DNA from: Ferrovibrio sp.
GTDB lineage: Bacteria > Pseudomonadota > Alphaproteobacteria > Ferrovibrionales > Ferrovibrionaceae
Assembly: GCF_002796975.1 (NCBI RefSeq)
Contig: NZ_PEKV01000005.1
Coordinates: forward strand, 166,839 to 230,838
Direction: 5' to 3'
DNA length: 64,000 nucleotides
This document shows positions 17,482 to 25,418 of the stretch, piece after piece. A program made the translations under genes and the position numbers. Below the pieces are notes generated by a model. That model saw nothing but the letters and a program-made list of their open reading frames with translations, was not told the origin of the DNA and did not search any database. Each line of letters starts with the position of its first letter. Positions within the stretch are counted from its first letter, which is position 1.

Positions 17482-17497
17482 GTAACTGACCGGTTAC
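17482..17497. promoter_or_regulatory. Probable TetR operator, copy 1 (upstream of the TctC gene)
   Basis: GTAACTGACCGGTTAC is an inverted repeat (GTAAC-N6-GTTAC) 84 bp before the TctC start, seven bases upstream of a consensus -35 hexamer TTGACA at 17505-17510; a good -10 is not obvious. It is 14/16 identical to the site at 20794-20809. It lies just after the TetR gene. Confidence 0.7.
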
Positions 17498-17580
17498 TTC
17501 CCCGTTGACAAGCCCGCCCGGCATCGGAAATGCTGGCTGGATAACAAGGATCGTCACGATCCATAACGGAGGAGACCGCC

Positions 17581-18600
17581 ATGCAAGGCAAGCTTGCTAT
17601 TCGTATCGCTGTGGCCGCTTTCGCGGTCGGTACCCTGGGCCTCGTCGCCCAGCCGGCCGACGCGCAGACCTGGAAGCCGACCAAGCCGATCACCGTAATC
17701 GTGCCCTGGGCCGCCGGCGGCTCCACCGATCAGGTGATCCGTGTCACCGCCGCCGAGCTCGAAAAGGCGCTCAACCAGAAGGTCGTTGTCGTCAACCAGC
17801 CGGGCGGCTCGGGCTCGATCGGCACCAAGAGCGTGCTGGAAGGCAACAAGGACGGCTACACCTGGGCTTCGGGCGCCGCGAAGGATATCGGTTCCTATGC
17901 CGTGTCTGGTCTGCTCGACACCCAGGCGAAGGACTGGGATTTCTACCTGACTGTCGCGAATCAGGCGGTGATCAGCGTCAATCCGAACACGCCCTACAAG
18001 AGCGTTGCCGATCTGCTGGCGGCGATGAAGGCCAAGCCGGGCCACGTGTCGTTCGCCACGGCCGGCGTGAATTCATCGGGCCATTACGGTTCGGAGGCGC
18101 TGTCGCGCGCGGCGGGCGCCACCTACAAGCACGTGTCCTATGACGGCGGCAATCCGGCAGTGATTGCTACGGTTTCGGGCGAAACCGAAGTGACCAGCCA
18201 GCTGGGCGTCGAGCAGATCGAGATGATCCGCGGCAAACGCCTGCGTCCGCTGGCCGTGCTGGCCGACAAGCCGCTGGTGGTTGACGGCGTTGCGCCGATC
18301 GAGCCGATCACCAAGACGCTGCCGAAATTCCGCACCGAGGCCAACTATTTCGGCATCTTCGTGCCCAAGGGTGTGCCGGCGGAGGTGACCGCCACGCTGA
18401 ACAAGATCTGGGCGGAGAAGATTTCCAAGTCGGAAGCGCTGAAGAAATATGCCTCCGACAAGGGCGCGATCTTCGATCCGCAGTATGGCGAAGCCGCCAA
18501 GAAGGCCTCTTTCCCGGCCATCCAGGGCGCTGCCTGGATCCTGCAGGAAGGCGGCAAGGCCAAGGTCAATCCGGAAACGCTCGGCATCCCGAAGCCGTAA
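17581..18600 (+). CDS. Tripartite tricarboxylate transporter substrate-binding protein (TctC/Bug family)
   Basis: 339 residues with a signal peptide ending near ADAQT (about residue 30). TWKPTKPITVIVPWAAGGSTDQVIRVTAAELEKALNQKVVVVNQPGGSGSIGTKSVLEGNKDGYTW is the Bug-family N-terminal signature, with the PWAAGGSTD loop that contacts a ligand carboxylate; ADLLAAMKAKPGHVSFATAGVNSSGHYGSEALSRAAGATYKHVSYDGGNPAV is the second conserved block. It delivers a carboxylate-bearing ligand in the periplasm to the TctAB permease encoded next. GGAGGAG ribosome site seven bases before ATG. The ligand is unknown; the linked catabolic genes suggest a sugar acid or cyclic polyol derivative (inference). Confidence 0.95.
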   Translation: MQGKLAIRIAVAAFAVGTLGLVAQPADAQTWKPTKPITVIVPWAAGGSTDQVIRVTAAELEKALNQKVVVVNQPGGSGSIGTKSVLEGNKDGYTWASGAAKDIGSYAVSGLLDTQAKDWDFYLTVANQAVISVNPNTPYKSVADLLAAMKAKPGHVSFATAGVNSSGHYGSEALSRAAGATYKHVSYDGGNPAVIATVSGETEVTSQLGVEQIEMIRGKRLRPLAVLADKPLVVDGVAPIEPITKTLPKFRTEANYFGIFVPKGVPAEVTATLNKIWAEKISKSEALKKYASDKGAIFDPQYGEAAKKASFPAIQGAAWILQEGGKAKVNPETLGIPKP

Positions 18601-18616
18601 GCCGGAGTTAACAGGA

Positions 18617-18649
18617 CGGCCGCCTGGCTTGATACAAGCCGGGCGGCCG
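18617..18649 (+). terminator. Strong hairpin between the TctC and TctB genes
   Basis: CGGCCGCC-T-GGCTT-GATAC-AAGCC-G-GGCGGCCG forms a 13-bp stem with one internal mismatch, followed by ATTTGCTTTT. It starts 17 bases after the TctC stop and the next gene starts 22 bases later, so it is intercistronic and probably gives partial termination or protects the upstream message. Confidence 0.75.
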
Positions 18650-18670
18650 ATTTGCTTTTCAGGAGTCGTG

Positions 18671-19210
18671 ATGATGGACCAGACCCCAGCCCAGCCTGCC
18701 ACCGCCGAAGAAGCCACGGTTTCGCCGCGCGCCGATTTCTGGTCTGCCTGGGTCTGGATCGCGCTGGGCCTCGCGATTCTCGTCATCAGCCTGAAGATGG
18801 ATCGCCTCGAACGTTTCCAGGCCAGCATCTACACGGCGCCGGGCCTGGTACCGGGCCTGCTCGGCATTGCCATCGCCTTCATGGGCGCGATCCTGATGTT
18901 TCGCGCGGTGCGCGGCGGTGCGCTGCAGACGCGGCCGCCCCGCCGCCTCGTGCTACGCGACCACTGGCGCCTGATTTTCAGCCTCGGCCTGTCGCTGGTC
19001 TATGCACTGGTCATCGTTGCCAGCGCGCTGCCGTTCTGGCTGGTCACGGCAGTCTATATCGCCACTTTCGTCATCGTTTTCCAGTATGCCGAGCGCCGCG
19101 CCGCCGGACAGGTGCCGCGCGGCATCGCGATTGCTGTCGTGCATGGCCTGCTGGCCGGCTGGGCAATCCAGTATATCTTTGAAGAACTCTTCCTCGTTCG
19201 TCTGCCGTAA
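18671..19210 (+). CDS. Tripartite tricarboxylate transporter TctB family small permease
   Basis: 179 residues starting MMDQTPAQPATAEEA; the track ORF begins inside the TctC gene and was trimmed to the ATG that follows AGGAG by five bases. Four hydrophobic stretches (AWVWIALGLAILVISL, PGLLGIAIAFMGAILMF, LIFSLGLSLVYALVIVASALPFWLVTAVYIATFVIVF, GIAIAVVHGLLAGWAIQYIF) match the TctB layout. Partner of TctA in a sodium- or proton-driven importer. Eighteen bases separate it from the TctA gene. Confidence 0.88.
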   Translation: MMDQTPAQPATAEEATVSPRADFWSAWVWIALGLAILVISLKMDRLERFQASIYTAPGLVPGLLGIAIAFMGAILMFRAVRGGALQTRPPRRLVLRDHWRLIFSLGLSLVYALVIVASALPFWLVTAVYIATFVIVFQYAERRAAGQVPRGIAIAVVHGLLAGWAIQYIFEELFLVRLP

Positions 19211-19228
19211 GTAAGAAGGCGCGCATCC

Positions 19229-20749
19229 ATGTTTGACGGCCTGCTCGGTTTTGCCCATTCGATCTGGAGCTTCTCCAGCCCGGAAACCATTTTCTATGCG
19301 CTGGTTGCCTCGCTGGTCGGCCTGATCATCGGTGCGCTGCCGGGCCTCACCGCCACCATGGGTGTGGCACTGATGACGACGCTGACGCTGAAGCTGCCGT
19401 CCGACCAGGCGCTGCTGATCCTGATCTGCACTTACGTCGGCGCCATCTACGGCGGCAGCCGCAGCGCCATCCTGCTCAATATTCCAGGTACGCCGGCTTC
19501 AGCTGCCTCCTGCCTCGACGGACATGCGCTGGCCAAGCAGGGTCTCGCCGGCCGTGCCATGGGCATTGCCACTTCGGGCTCGATCCTCGGCACCTGGATC
19601 GGCATGTTCTTCCTGGCGCTGTTCACGCCGATCCTGGGCGAAATGGCGCTGAAATTCGGCGCCTATGAATTCTTCTGGCTTGCCGTCTTCGGTGTGGTGA
19701 TCTCGGGCAACCTCACCGGCACCGATCCGCTGAAAGGCTGGATCGCCGGTTTCATCGGGCTGTTCATCGCCGCCATCGGTCAGGAGGGCATGTATGCCTA
19801 CGACCGCTTCACCTTCGGCGTGCACGACCTGTCGGGCGGCATCGCGCTGATCCCGGCGCTGGTCGGCGTCTTCGGCTTTGCCGAGGTGCTGAACGTGATG
19901 AAGGACAAGCCGCAGAAATTCATCATCAACACCTACGACACCGTGATCCCCAAGATTGCGGACGTGCTGCAATACTGGCGCACGGTTATTCGTTCCGGCC
20001 TGATCGGCACCTTCATCGGCATCGTGCCGGGCGTGGGCGAGGATGTCGCGGCCTGGAGTTCCTATGCTGCTGCGCGCCGCGCCAGCAAGGAAAAGGAGAA
20101 GTTCGGTAAGGGTTCGGTCGAAGGCCTGATGGCTGCCGAAACCGGCGACAATGCCTGCGTGCCGGGTGCGGTGATCCCCGTGCTGACCCTGGCAGTACCC
20201 GGTTCCGCTCCGGCGGCCGTGCTGCTGGCCGCCATGCTGATCCATGGCGTGCGTCCCGGGCCGCTGATCATGGTGGAGAGTCCCTCTTTCGTTTACGACG
20301 TCGTGGCGATGATGTTCTTCGCTTCCATCGGCATCCTGATCTATGGCCTGACGCTGACCAGGCTGCTGGTCAAGATCCTGCTGGTGCCGCGCGCGCTGGT
20401 CATGCCGGTGATCTTCGTGCTCTGCTCCGTCGGCTCCTACGCCATTGCCTCGCGACCCTTCGACATCCTGGTCATGCTGGTCTTCGGCATCATCGGCCTG
20501 GCGATGCGCGGCCTGAACTATCCGATGGCGCCGCTGGTGCTCGGCATCGTGCTGGGCGACCTGCTCGACAAGAGCCTGCGCCGTGGCCTGAGCCTGTCCG
20601 ATGGCGATCTCACGCCGTTCTTCGGACGTCCGATCGCCTTCGTCATCTTCCTGCTGGTGCTGTTCACCGTCCTGATGAATGTGCCGTTCGCCCGGCGCGT
20701 CATGGGACAGGGCACGGCGCTGCTGCTGCGCCCGTTCCGGCGCGCCTGA
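19229..20749 (+). CDS. Tripartite tricarboxylate transporter TctA family large permease
   Basis: 506 residues, standard size, about 12 transmembrane segments. Signature GLIIGALPGLTATMGVALMTTLTLKLPSDQALLILICTYVGAIYGGSRSAILLNIPGTPASAASCLDGHALAKQGLAGRAMG at residues about 32-112 and the repeated-half motif IGTFIGIVPGVGEDVAAWSSYAAARRASKEKEKFGKGSVEGLMAAETGDNACVPGAVIPVLTLAVPGSAPAAVLLAAMLIHGVRPGP near 260-350. Forms the translocation channel with TctB and receives substrate from TctC. Confidence 0.95.
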   Translation: MFDGLLGFAHSIWSFSSPETIFYALVASLVGLIIGALPGLTATMGVALMTTLTLKLPSDQALLILICTYVGAIYGGSRSAILLNIPGTPASAASCLDGHALAKQGLAGRAMGIATSGSILGTWIGMFFLALFTPILGEMALKFGAYEFFWLAVFGVVISGNLTGTDPLKGWIAGFIGLFIAAIGQEGMYAYDRFTFGVHDLSGGIALIPALVGVFGFAEVLNVMKDKPQKFIINTYDTVIPKIADVLQYWRTVIRSGLIGTFIGIVPGVGEDVAAWSSYAAARRASKEKEKFGKGSVEGLMAAETGDNACVPGAVIPVLTLAVPGSAPAAVLLAAMLIHGVRPGPLIMVESPSFVYDVVAMMFFASIGILIYGLTLTRLLVKILLVPRALVMPVIFVLCSVGSYAIASRPFDILVMLVFGIIGLAMRGLNYPMAPLVLGIVLGDLLDKSLRRGLSLSDGDLTPFFGRPIAFVIFLLVLFTVLMNVPFARRVMGQGTALLLRPFRRA

Positions 20750-20764
20750 CCCACGAGAGCGGAA

Positions 20765-20809
20765 TTGACGATACCCGCCTTTCCACGCTATAAGTAACTG
20801 ACTAGTTAC
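20765..20809 (+). promoter_or_regulatory. Promoter with overlapping TetR operator, copy 2, for the catabolic operon
   Basis: A -35 hexamer TTGACG (20765-20770), an 18-bp spacer and a -10 TATAAG (20789-20794) read as a sigma-70-type promoter. The dyad GTAACTGACTAGTTAC (20794-20809) begins at the last base of the -10 box, so a bound repressor would block initiation. The dyad differs at two positions from the copy at 17482-17497. Start of the first gene is 18 bp further on. Confidence 0.7.
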
Positions 20810-20827
20810 TTTACGGACTAGCTGACG

Positions 20828-21655
20828 ATGCGCATCTCGCTCTGCAATGAAGTTCTCAGCCCCCTGCCGTTTGCCGCGCAATGCGCGCTGGCGGCGGAAC
20901 TGGGCTATGACGGGCTGGAGATCGCGCCCTTCACGCTAAGCGACGATCCGCTGTCGCTGACCGCAGCCGAGCGCAAGGTGATCCGCCGCGCGGTGGAAGA
21001 GGCCGGGCTCGCCGTCACCGGCCTGCACTGGTTGCTGGTCACGCCCAAGGGGCTGTCCATCACCGAGACCGATCCGGCGGTGCGCCGTCGCACCCGCGAG
21101 ATGATGCAGGGCCTGTGCGATCTCTGCGCCGATCTGGGCGGTGCCTATCTGGTGCATGGCTCGCCCGCGCAGCGCCAGCTGCCCGACCGCGACATCCATG
21201 CCGCCAAGGGCTATGCGCTCGAAGCTTTCCGCTATGCCGCCCGCGCCGCCGAGAAGGCCGGCGTGATCTACTGCGTCGAGCCGCTGTCGCGCCGCGAGAC
21301 CAACTTCATCAACACGGTGGCCGAGGCGATCGGCGTGGTGGAAGGCATCGGCAGCAACAGCTTCCGCACCATGATCGACTGCAGCGCCGCCGGCCTGGCG
21401 GAAGAGCAAAGCGTAGCTGAACTGATCTCGCAATGGCTGCCCAGCGGTCTGATCGCGCATGTGCAGGTCAACGACCCGAACCGCAAGGGCCCCGGCCAGG
21501 GTGAGATGGATTTCGTGCCGATCATCGCCGCGTTGAGGCAGCATGGCTATGGCGGCGATCTCGGCGTCGAGCCCTTCGTCTACGAACCCGATGGCCCCGG
21601 CGTCGCCGCGCATTCGATCCGATACTTGCGCAATCTGCTGGGAGCGGCGGCATGA
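20828..21655 (+). CDS. Sugar phosphate isomerase/epimerase family protein (xylose isomerase-like TIM barrel)
   Basis: 275 residues. MRISLCNEVLSPLPFAAQCALAAELGYDGLEIAPFTLS is the typical first strand and helix of the AP-endonuclease-2/xylose-isomerase-like superfamily; AYLVHGSPAQRQLP, VIYCVEPLSRRETNFINTVAEAIGVVEGIG (metal-ligand Glu in VEPL), MIDCSAAGLAEEQ, IAHVQVNDPNRKGPGQGEMDFVPIIAAL and LGVEPFVYEPDG (second Glu) follow the known order of metal ligands. Members interconvert or dehydrate sugars, sugar acids and inosose-type cyclitols. First gene of the five-gene operon; its stop overlaps the next start by four bases. Confidence 0.85.
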   Translation: MRISLCNEVLSPLPFAAQCALAAELGYDGLEIAPFTLSDDPLSLTAAERKVIRRAVEEAGLAVTGLHWLLVTPKGLSITETDPAVRRRTREMMQGLCDLCADLGGAYLVHGSPAQRQLPDRDIHAAKGYALEAFRYAARAAEKAGVIYCVEPLSRRETNFINTVAEAIGVVEGIGSNSFRTMIDCSAAGLAEEQSVAELISQWLPSGLIAHVQVNDPNRKGPGQGEMDFVPIIAALRQHGYGGDLGVEPFVYEPDGPGVAAHSIRYLRNLLGAAA

Positions 21656-23079
21656 AGGCCGAAGCGCCCGCCTTTGCCATCGGCGATATCCAGCTGTTTG
21701 AACGGCCGGTCACGCTGCGGCTGCCCTTCCGCTTCGGCGTGGTGACGCTCACCCATGCGCCGCAGGCCTATGCGCGCCTGCGTATCACGCTACCCGATGG
21801 CCGCAGCGCCTGGGGTTCGGCGGCCGAACTGATGGCGCCGAAATGGTTCGACAAGAATCCCGCACTCTCCAATGAGCAGAATTTCGATCAATTGCGTCGC
21901 AGCCTGCTCAATGCCGTGAATGCTTACGCCGCCGATTCCACGCCGCGCACCGCTTTCGGCCATTCCGCCGCCCATCATGCCACCCTGGTGCAGCAGGGCG
22001 CGGGCGAGGGACTGAATGCGCTGGTGGTCTCCTATGGCGCGGCGCTGCTGGATCGCGCCGTGATCGACGCGCTCTGTCGCTTACGTGGTGTGCCCTTCGT
22101 GGCCTTGCTGGGCAAAAACCAGTTCGGTATCGAAGCTGCGACGCTCACGCCGGATCTTGCCGGTTTCGATCTCGACAACTGGCTCGGCGGGCTGAAAGCC
22201 GGGCGTTCTATTGCCGCGCGGCATACCGTCGGCCTGATCGATCCGCTGCGTGAAAGCGATGTCGCTGCACCGCGACTGAACGACGGCCTGCCGGAAAGCC
22301 TGGAGGGCGCGGTGGCGCAATACGGCCATCGCTGGTTCAAGCTCAAGGTCGGCGGCAATGTCGAAAACGATCTGGCGCGCCTGCAGGGGATTGCAGCTGT
22401 ACTCGATCAGTCGAGCGAGCCCTATCGCGCCAGCCTGGATGGCAACGAGCAGTATGACGATGTCAACGGCATCGCCGCGCTCTGGGCGGCGATGAAGGAC
22501 GACCGCGCACTGCGCCGGCTGATCTCCTCGATCATTTACATCGAGCAGCCGATCAAGCGTGCTGCCGCATTGGCCCAGCCGGTGGAGAAACTCTCGGCCG
22601 AGATTCCATTGATCGTCGACGAATCGGATGCCGATTACGACGTCTTCCCCAAGGCGCGCGAGTTGGGTTATCGCGGCATCTCGTCGAAAACCTGCAAGGG
22701 CGTCTATCGCGCCATCCTTAATGCGGCGCGGTGTTCGCATTGGGGTAACGGTTACTTTGTGACCGGCGAGGATCTGACCTGCCAGGCCGGTCTTGCCGTG
22801 CAGCAGGATCTCGCCCTGGTGGCGGCCCTGGGTCTCGGCGATGTCGAGCGTAACGGCCATCATTACGTCGATGGCTTCGGCACGGCACCGCAGGCGGAGC
22901 AGGACGCATTCCTTGCCGCCCATCCAGACCTCTATCACCGCGATGTAAAGAGCGGCCGCGTGCGACTCAATATCCGCAGCGGCAATCTCGACCTGCGCAG
23001 CATCATGGACGCCACGGCCTTCGGGTCTGGGGCCGAACCAGATTGGGGCAATCTTGCCCCCCTGACTTTGAATTCTTGA
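21652..23079 (+). CDS. Enolase-superfamily (mandelate racemase/muconate lactonizing enzyme-like) protein
   Basis: 475 residues, longer than the usual 370-400. Recognisable barrel motifs: HRWFKLKVGG with KxK at 230-232 (second strand base), SLDGNEQYDD with D263 and E266, IYIEQP with E298, LIVDESDADYD with D323/E324 as metal ligands, and GISSKTCKG with K346 as opposite-face base. The order K-x-K, D, E, D/E, K matches the MLE-like subgroup. Roughly 60 extra residues (AYAADSTPRTAFGHSAAHHATLVQQGAGEGLNAL) sit between the capping domain and the barrel. Likely a dehydratase, racemase or cycloisomerase acting on an acid sugar; substrate not identifiable. Seventeen bases before the oxidoreductase gene. 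Confidence 0.75.
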   Translation: MKAEAPAFAIGDIQLFERPVTLRLPFRFGVVTLTHAPQAYARLRITLPDGRSAWGSAAELMAPKWFDKNPALSNEQNFDQLRRSLLNAVNAYAADSTPRTAFGHSAAHHATLVQQGAGEGLNALVVSYGAALLDRAVIDALCRLRGVPFVALLGKNQFGIEAATLTPDLAGFDLDNWLGGLKAGRSIAARHTVGLIDPLRESDVAAPRLNDGLPESLEGAVAQYGHRWFKLKVGGNVENDLARLQGIAAVLDQSSEPYRASLDGNEQYDDVNGIAALWAAMKDDRALRRLISSIIYIEQPIKRAAALAQPVEKLSAEIPLIVDESDADYDVFPKARELGYRGISSKTCKGVYRAILNAARCSHWGNGYFVTGEDLTCQAGLAVQQDLALVAALGLGDVERNGHHYVDGFGTAPQAEQDAFLAAHPDLYHRDVKSGRVRLNIRSGNLDLRSIMDATAFGSGAEPDWGNLAPLTLNS

Positions 23080-23095
23080 ATAAGGACAGAACAGA

Positions 23096-24250
23096 ATGAG
23101 CAAGGATATCCGTCTCGGCATCATCATGAACGGCGTCACCGGACGCATGGGCATGAACCAGCATCTGATCCGTTCGATCTGCGCGATCCGCAAGGATGGC
23201 GGCGTGGTGCTGAAGAACGGCCGCCGGGTGATGCCAGATCCGATCCTGGTCGGCCGCAACCTCGACAAGGTGGCGCGTCTGGCCAAGGCGCACGGCATCG
23301 AACGCTATACCGACGATCTAGATGCGGCGCTGAAGAACAAGGACGACACGCTGTTCTTCGATGCCGCCACCACCCAGGCGCGCGCCGGCCTGCTGAAAAA
23401 GGCGATGGCTGCCGGCAAGGACATCTACTGCGAGAAGCCGACTGCCGAGAAGCTCTCGGTCGCGCTCGACCTGGTGAAGGCCGCCAAGAAGTACAAGGTC
23501 AAGCATGGCGTGGTGCAGGATAAGCTGTTCCTGCCCGGCCTGCAGAAGATCAAGATGCTGATCGACAGCGGCTTCTTCGGCGAAATCCTCTCGGTGCGTG
23601 GCGAGTTCGGCTACTGGGTTTTCGAGGGCGACTGGCAGCAGGCGCAGCGTCCCAGCTGGAACTACCGCTACAAGGACGGCGGCGGCATCATCCTCGACAT
23701 GCTGTGCCATTGGCGCTACGTGCTCGACAACCTGTTCGGCGAAGTCGAGAGCGTGTCCTGCCTCGGCGCGACGCATATCAAGAAACGCTGGGACGAGAAC
23801 GGCAAGCCGTACAAGGCCGATGCCGATGACGCGGCCTACGCCACCTTCCAACTCAAGAGCGGCGTGATCGCGCAGATCAACTCCTCCTGGGTCACGCGCG
23901 TGCGCCGCGACGATCTCGTCACCTTCCATGTCGACGGCACGCTGGGTTCGGCGGTCGCCGGCCTGACCAGCTGCCGCACCCAGGCCCGCGTCAACACGCC
24001 GAAGCCGGTGTGGAACCCCGATGTGCCGCAGACCATCGACTTCTTCGACACCTGGCAGGAAGTCCCCGACAACCAGGTCTACATGAATGGTTTCCGCGCC
24101 CAGTGGGAAATGTATATCCGCCATCTGGTCGACAACGAGCCGTTCAAGTGGACGCTGCTCGAAGGCGCCAAGGGCGTGCAGCTCGCCGAAGCTGGCCTGA
24201 AGAGCTGGAAGGAACGCCGCTGGATCGACCTGCCGGAATTGAAGGCGTAA
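23096..24250 (+). CDS. Gfo/Idh/MocA family NAD(P)-dependent oxidoreductase
   Basis: 384 residues. N-terminal nucleotide-binding fold (LGIIMNGVTGRMGMNQHLIRSI; the usual GxGxxG is replaced by NGVTGRMG) and the family-defining CEKPTAEKL at 112-120, in which K114 is the conserved catalytic Lys. The C-terminal alpha/beta domain includes GGGIILDMLCHWRYVLDNLFGEVESV with the conserved D-x-x-x-H pattern. These enzymes oxidise hydroxyl groups of sugars, inositols or sugar acids. Ribosome site AAGGACAGAAC; five bases separate it from the DUF993 gene. Confidence 0.92.
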   Translation: MSKDIRLGIIMNGVTGRMGMNQHLIRSICAIRKDGGVVLKNGRRVMPDPILVGRNLDKVARLAKAHGIERYTDDLDAALKNKDDTLFFDAATTQARAGLLKKAMAAGKDIYCEKPTAEKLSVALDLVKAAKKYKVKHGVVQDKLFLPGLQKIKMLIDSGFFGEILSVRGEFGYWVFEGDWQQAQRPSWNYRYKDGGGIILDMLCHWRYVLDNLFGEVESVSCLGATHIKKRWDENGKPYKADADDAAYATFQLKSGVIAQINSSWVTRVRRDDLVTFHVDGTLGSAVAGLTSCRTQARVNTPKPVWNPDVPQTIDFFDTWQEVPDNQVYMNGFRAQWEMYIRHLVDNEPFKWTLLEGAKGVQLAEAGLKSWKERRWIDLPELKA

Positions 24251-24254
24251 CCAC

Positions 24255-25418
24255 ATGACGACGCTCAACCTGCCTGCCGGCGCCGGCAAGCTGGCGCCCT
24301 ATACGCTGAAACAGCCCAAGGCGTTTCCTGCGGCCAAGCCGCCGTTCAGCCGCGTCGCTTATGCGGCGGCGCATGTGGTGGCGGATACGCTGGCCGATCA
24401 CGATCCCTGGCTGACCCCTGCCATCGACTGGGATCGCACGATTGCGTTTAGGAAACATCTCTGGTCGCTCGGCTTCGGCGTGGCGGAAGCCATGGATACC
24501 GCGCAGCGCGGCATGGGCCTCGACTGGAAGGATGCGCTGGAACTGGTGCGTCGCTCGCTCGATGCGGCGAAGGACGTGCCGGGCGCCACGGTGGCGTCGG
24601 GTGCCGGCACCGATCATCTGGCGCCGGGGCCGGATGTCACCATCGACAAGGTGATCGCGGCCTATGAGGAACAGTGCGGCGCCATCGAGAAGCTCGGTGG
24701 CCGCATCATCCTGATGGCGAGCCGCGCGCTCACCGCCGCGGCCAAATCGCCGGACGATTACGCGAAGGTCTACAACCGTATCCTCAGTCAGGTGAAGCAG
24801 CCGGTGATCCTGCACTGGCTCGGCGAGATGTTCGATCCGGCACTCACCGGCTACTGGGGCAATGGCGACCATCTCAAGGCGATGGACACCTGCCTCGATG
24901 TGATCAGGGCCAATGCGGCCAAGGTCGACGGCATCAAGATTTCCTTGCTGGACAAGGACAAGGAAATTCTCATGCGCCGCAAGTTGCCGAAAGGTGTGCG
25001 CATGTATACCGGCGACGACTTCAACTATGCCGAACTGATCGCTGGCGATTCCGAAGGCTATTCCGACGCGCTGCTCGGCATTTTCGATGCCATCGCGCCG
25101 GCGGCTTCGGCGGCGCTCGGCGCGCTGACGCGCGGCGACGAGAAGACCTTCCACGACCTGCTCGCGCCGACCGTGCCGCTGTCGCGCCATATCTTCAAGA
25201 CACCGACGCGCTTCTACAAGACTGGCGTGGTCTTCATGGCCTATCTCAATGGCCATCAGGATCACTTCGTCATGGTCGGCGGCCAGCAGAGCACGCGTTC
25301 GGCCCAGCATCTGGCCGAACTGTTCCGTCTGGCCGATGCGGCCGGGTTGCTCAGCGATCCGGATCGCGCCGCCAGCCGCATGAAGGCGGTGCTGGCGACG
25401 CACGGGATTGCCGCATGA
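24255..25418 (+). CDS. DUF993 family, dihydrodipicolinate synthase/aldolase-like protein
   Basis: 387 residues. The protein has the layout of DUF993: VAYAAAHVVADTLADHDPWLTPAIDWDRTIAFRKHLWSLGFGVAEAMDTAQRGMGLDWKDALELVRRSL at the N-terminus, VASGAGTDHL, LGGRIILMASRALTAAAKSPDDYAKVYNRILSQVKQPVILHWLGEMFDPALTGYWG and VDGIKISLLDKDKEI, in which the Lys of GIKISL corresponds to the Schiff-base Lys position of the DapA/NAL aldolase barrel. Expected to cleave a keto-sugar acid or related intermediate by a retro-aldol reaction; not assayed to my knowledge. Overlaps the last operon gene by four bases. Confidence 0.8.
   Translation: MTTLNLPAGAGKLAPYTLKQPKAFPAAKPPFSRVAYAAAHVVADTLADHDPWLTPAIDWDRTIAFRKHLWSLGFGVAEAMDTAQRGMGLDWKDALELVRRSLDAAKDVPGATVASGAGTDHLAPGPDVTIDKVIAAYEEQCGAIEKLGGRIILMASRALTAAAKSPDDYAKVYNRILSQVKQPVILHWLGEMFDPALTGYWGNGDHLKAMDTCLDVIRANAAKVDGIKISLLDKDKEILMRRKLPKGVRMYTGDDFNYAELIAGDSEGYSDALLGIFDAIAPAASAALGALTRGDEKTFHDLLAPTVPLSRHIFKTPTRFYKTGVVFMAYLNGHQDHFVMVGGQQSTRSAQHLAELFRLADAAGLLSDPDRAASRMKAVLATHGIAA

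Noticed and set aside
24674-25414. N-terminal extension of the second isomerase ORF
   Set aside because: It runs through the DUF993 gene in another frame; family sequence begins at 25415 with an ATGA overlap.
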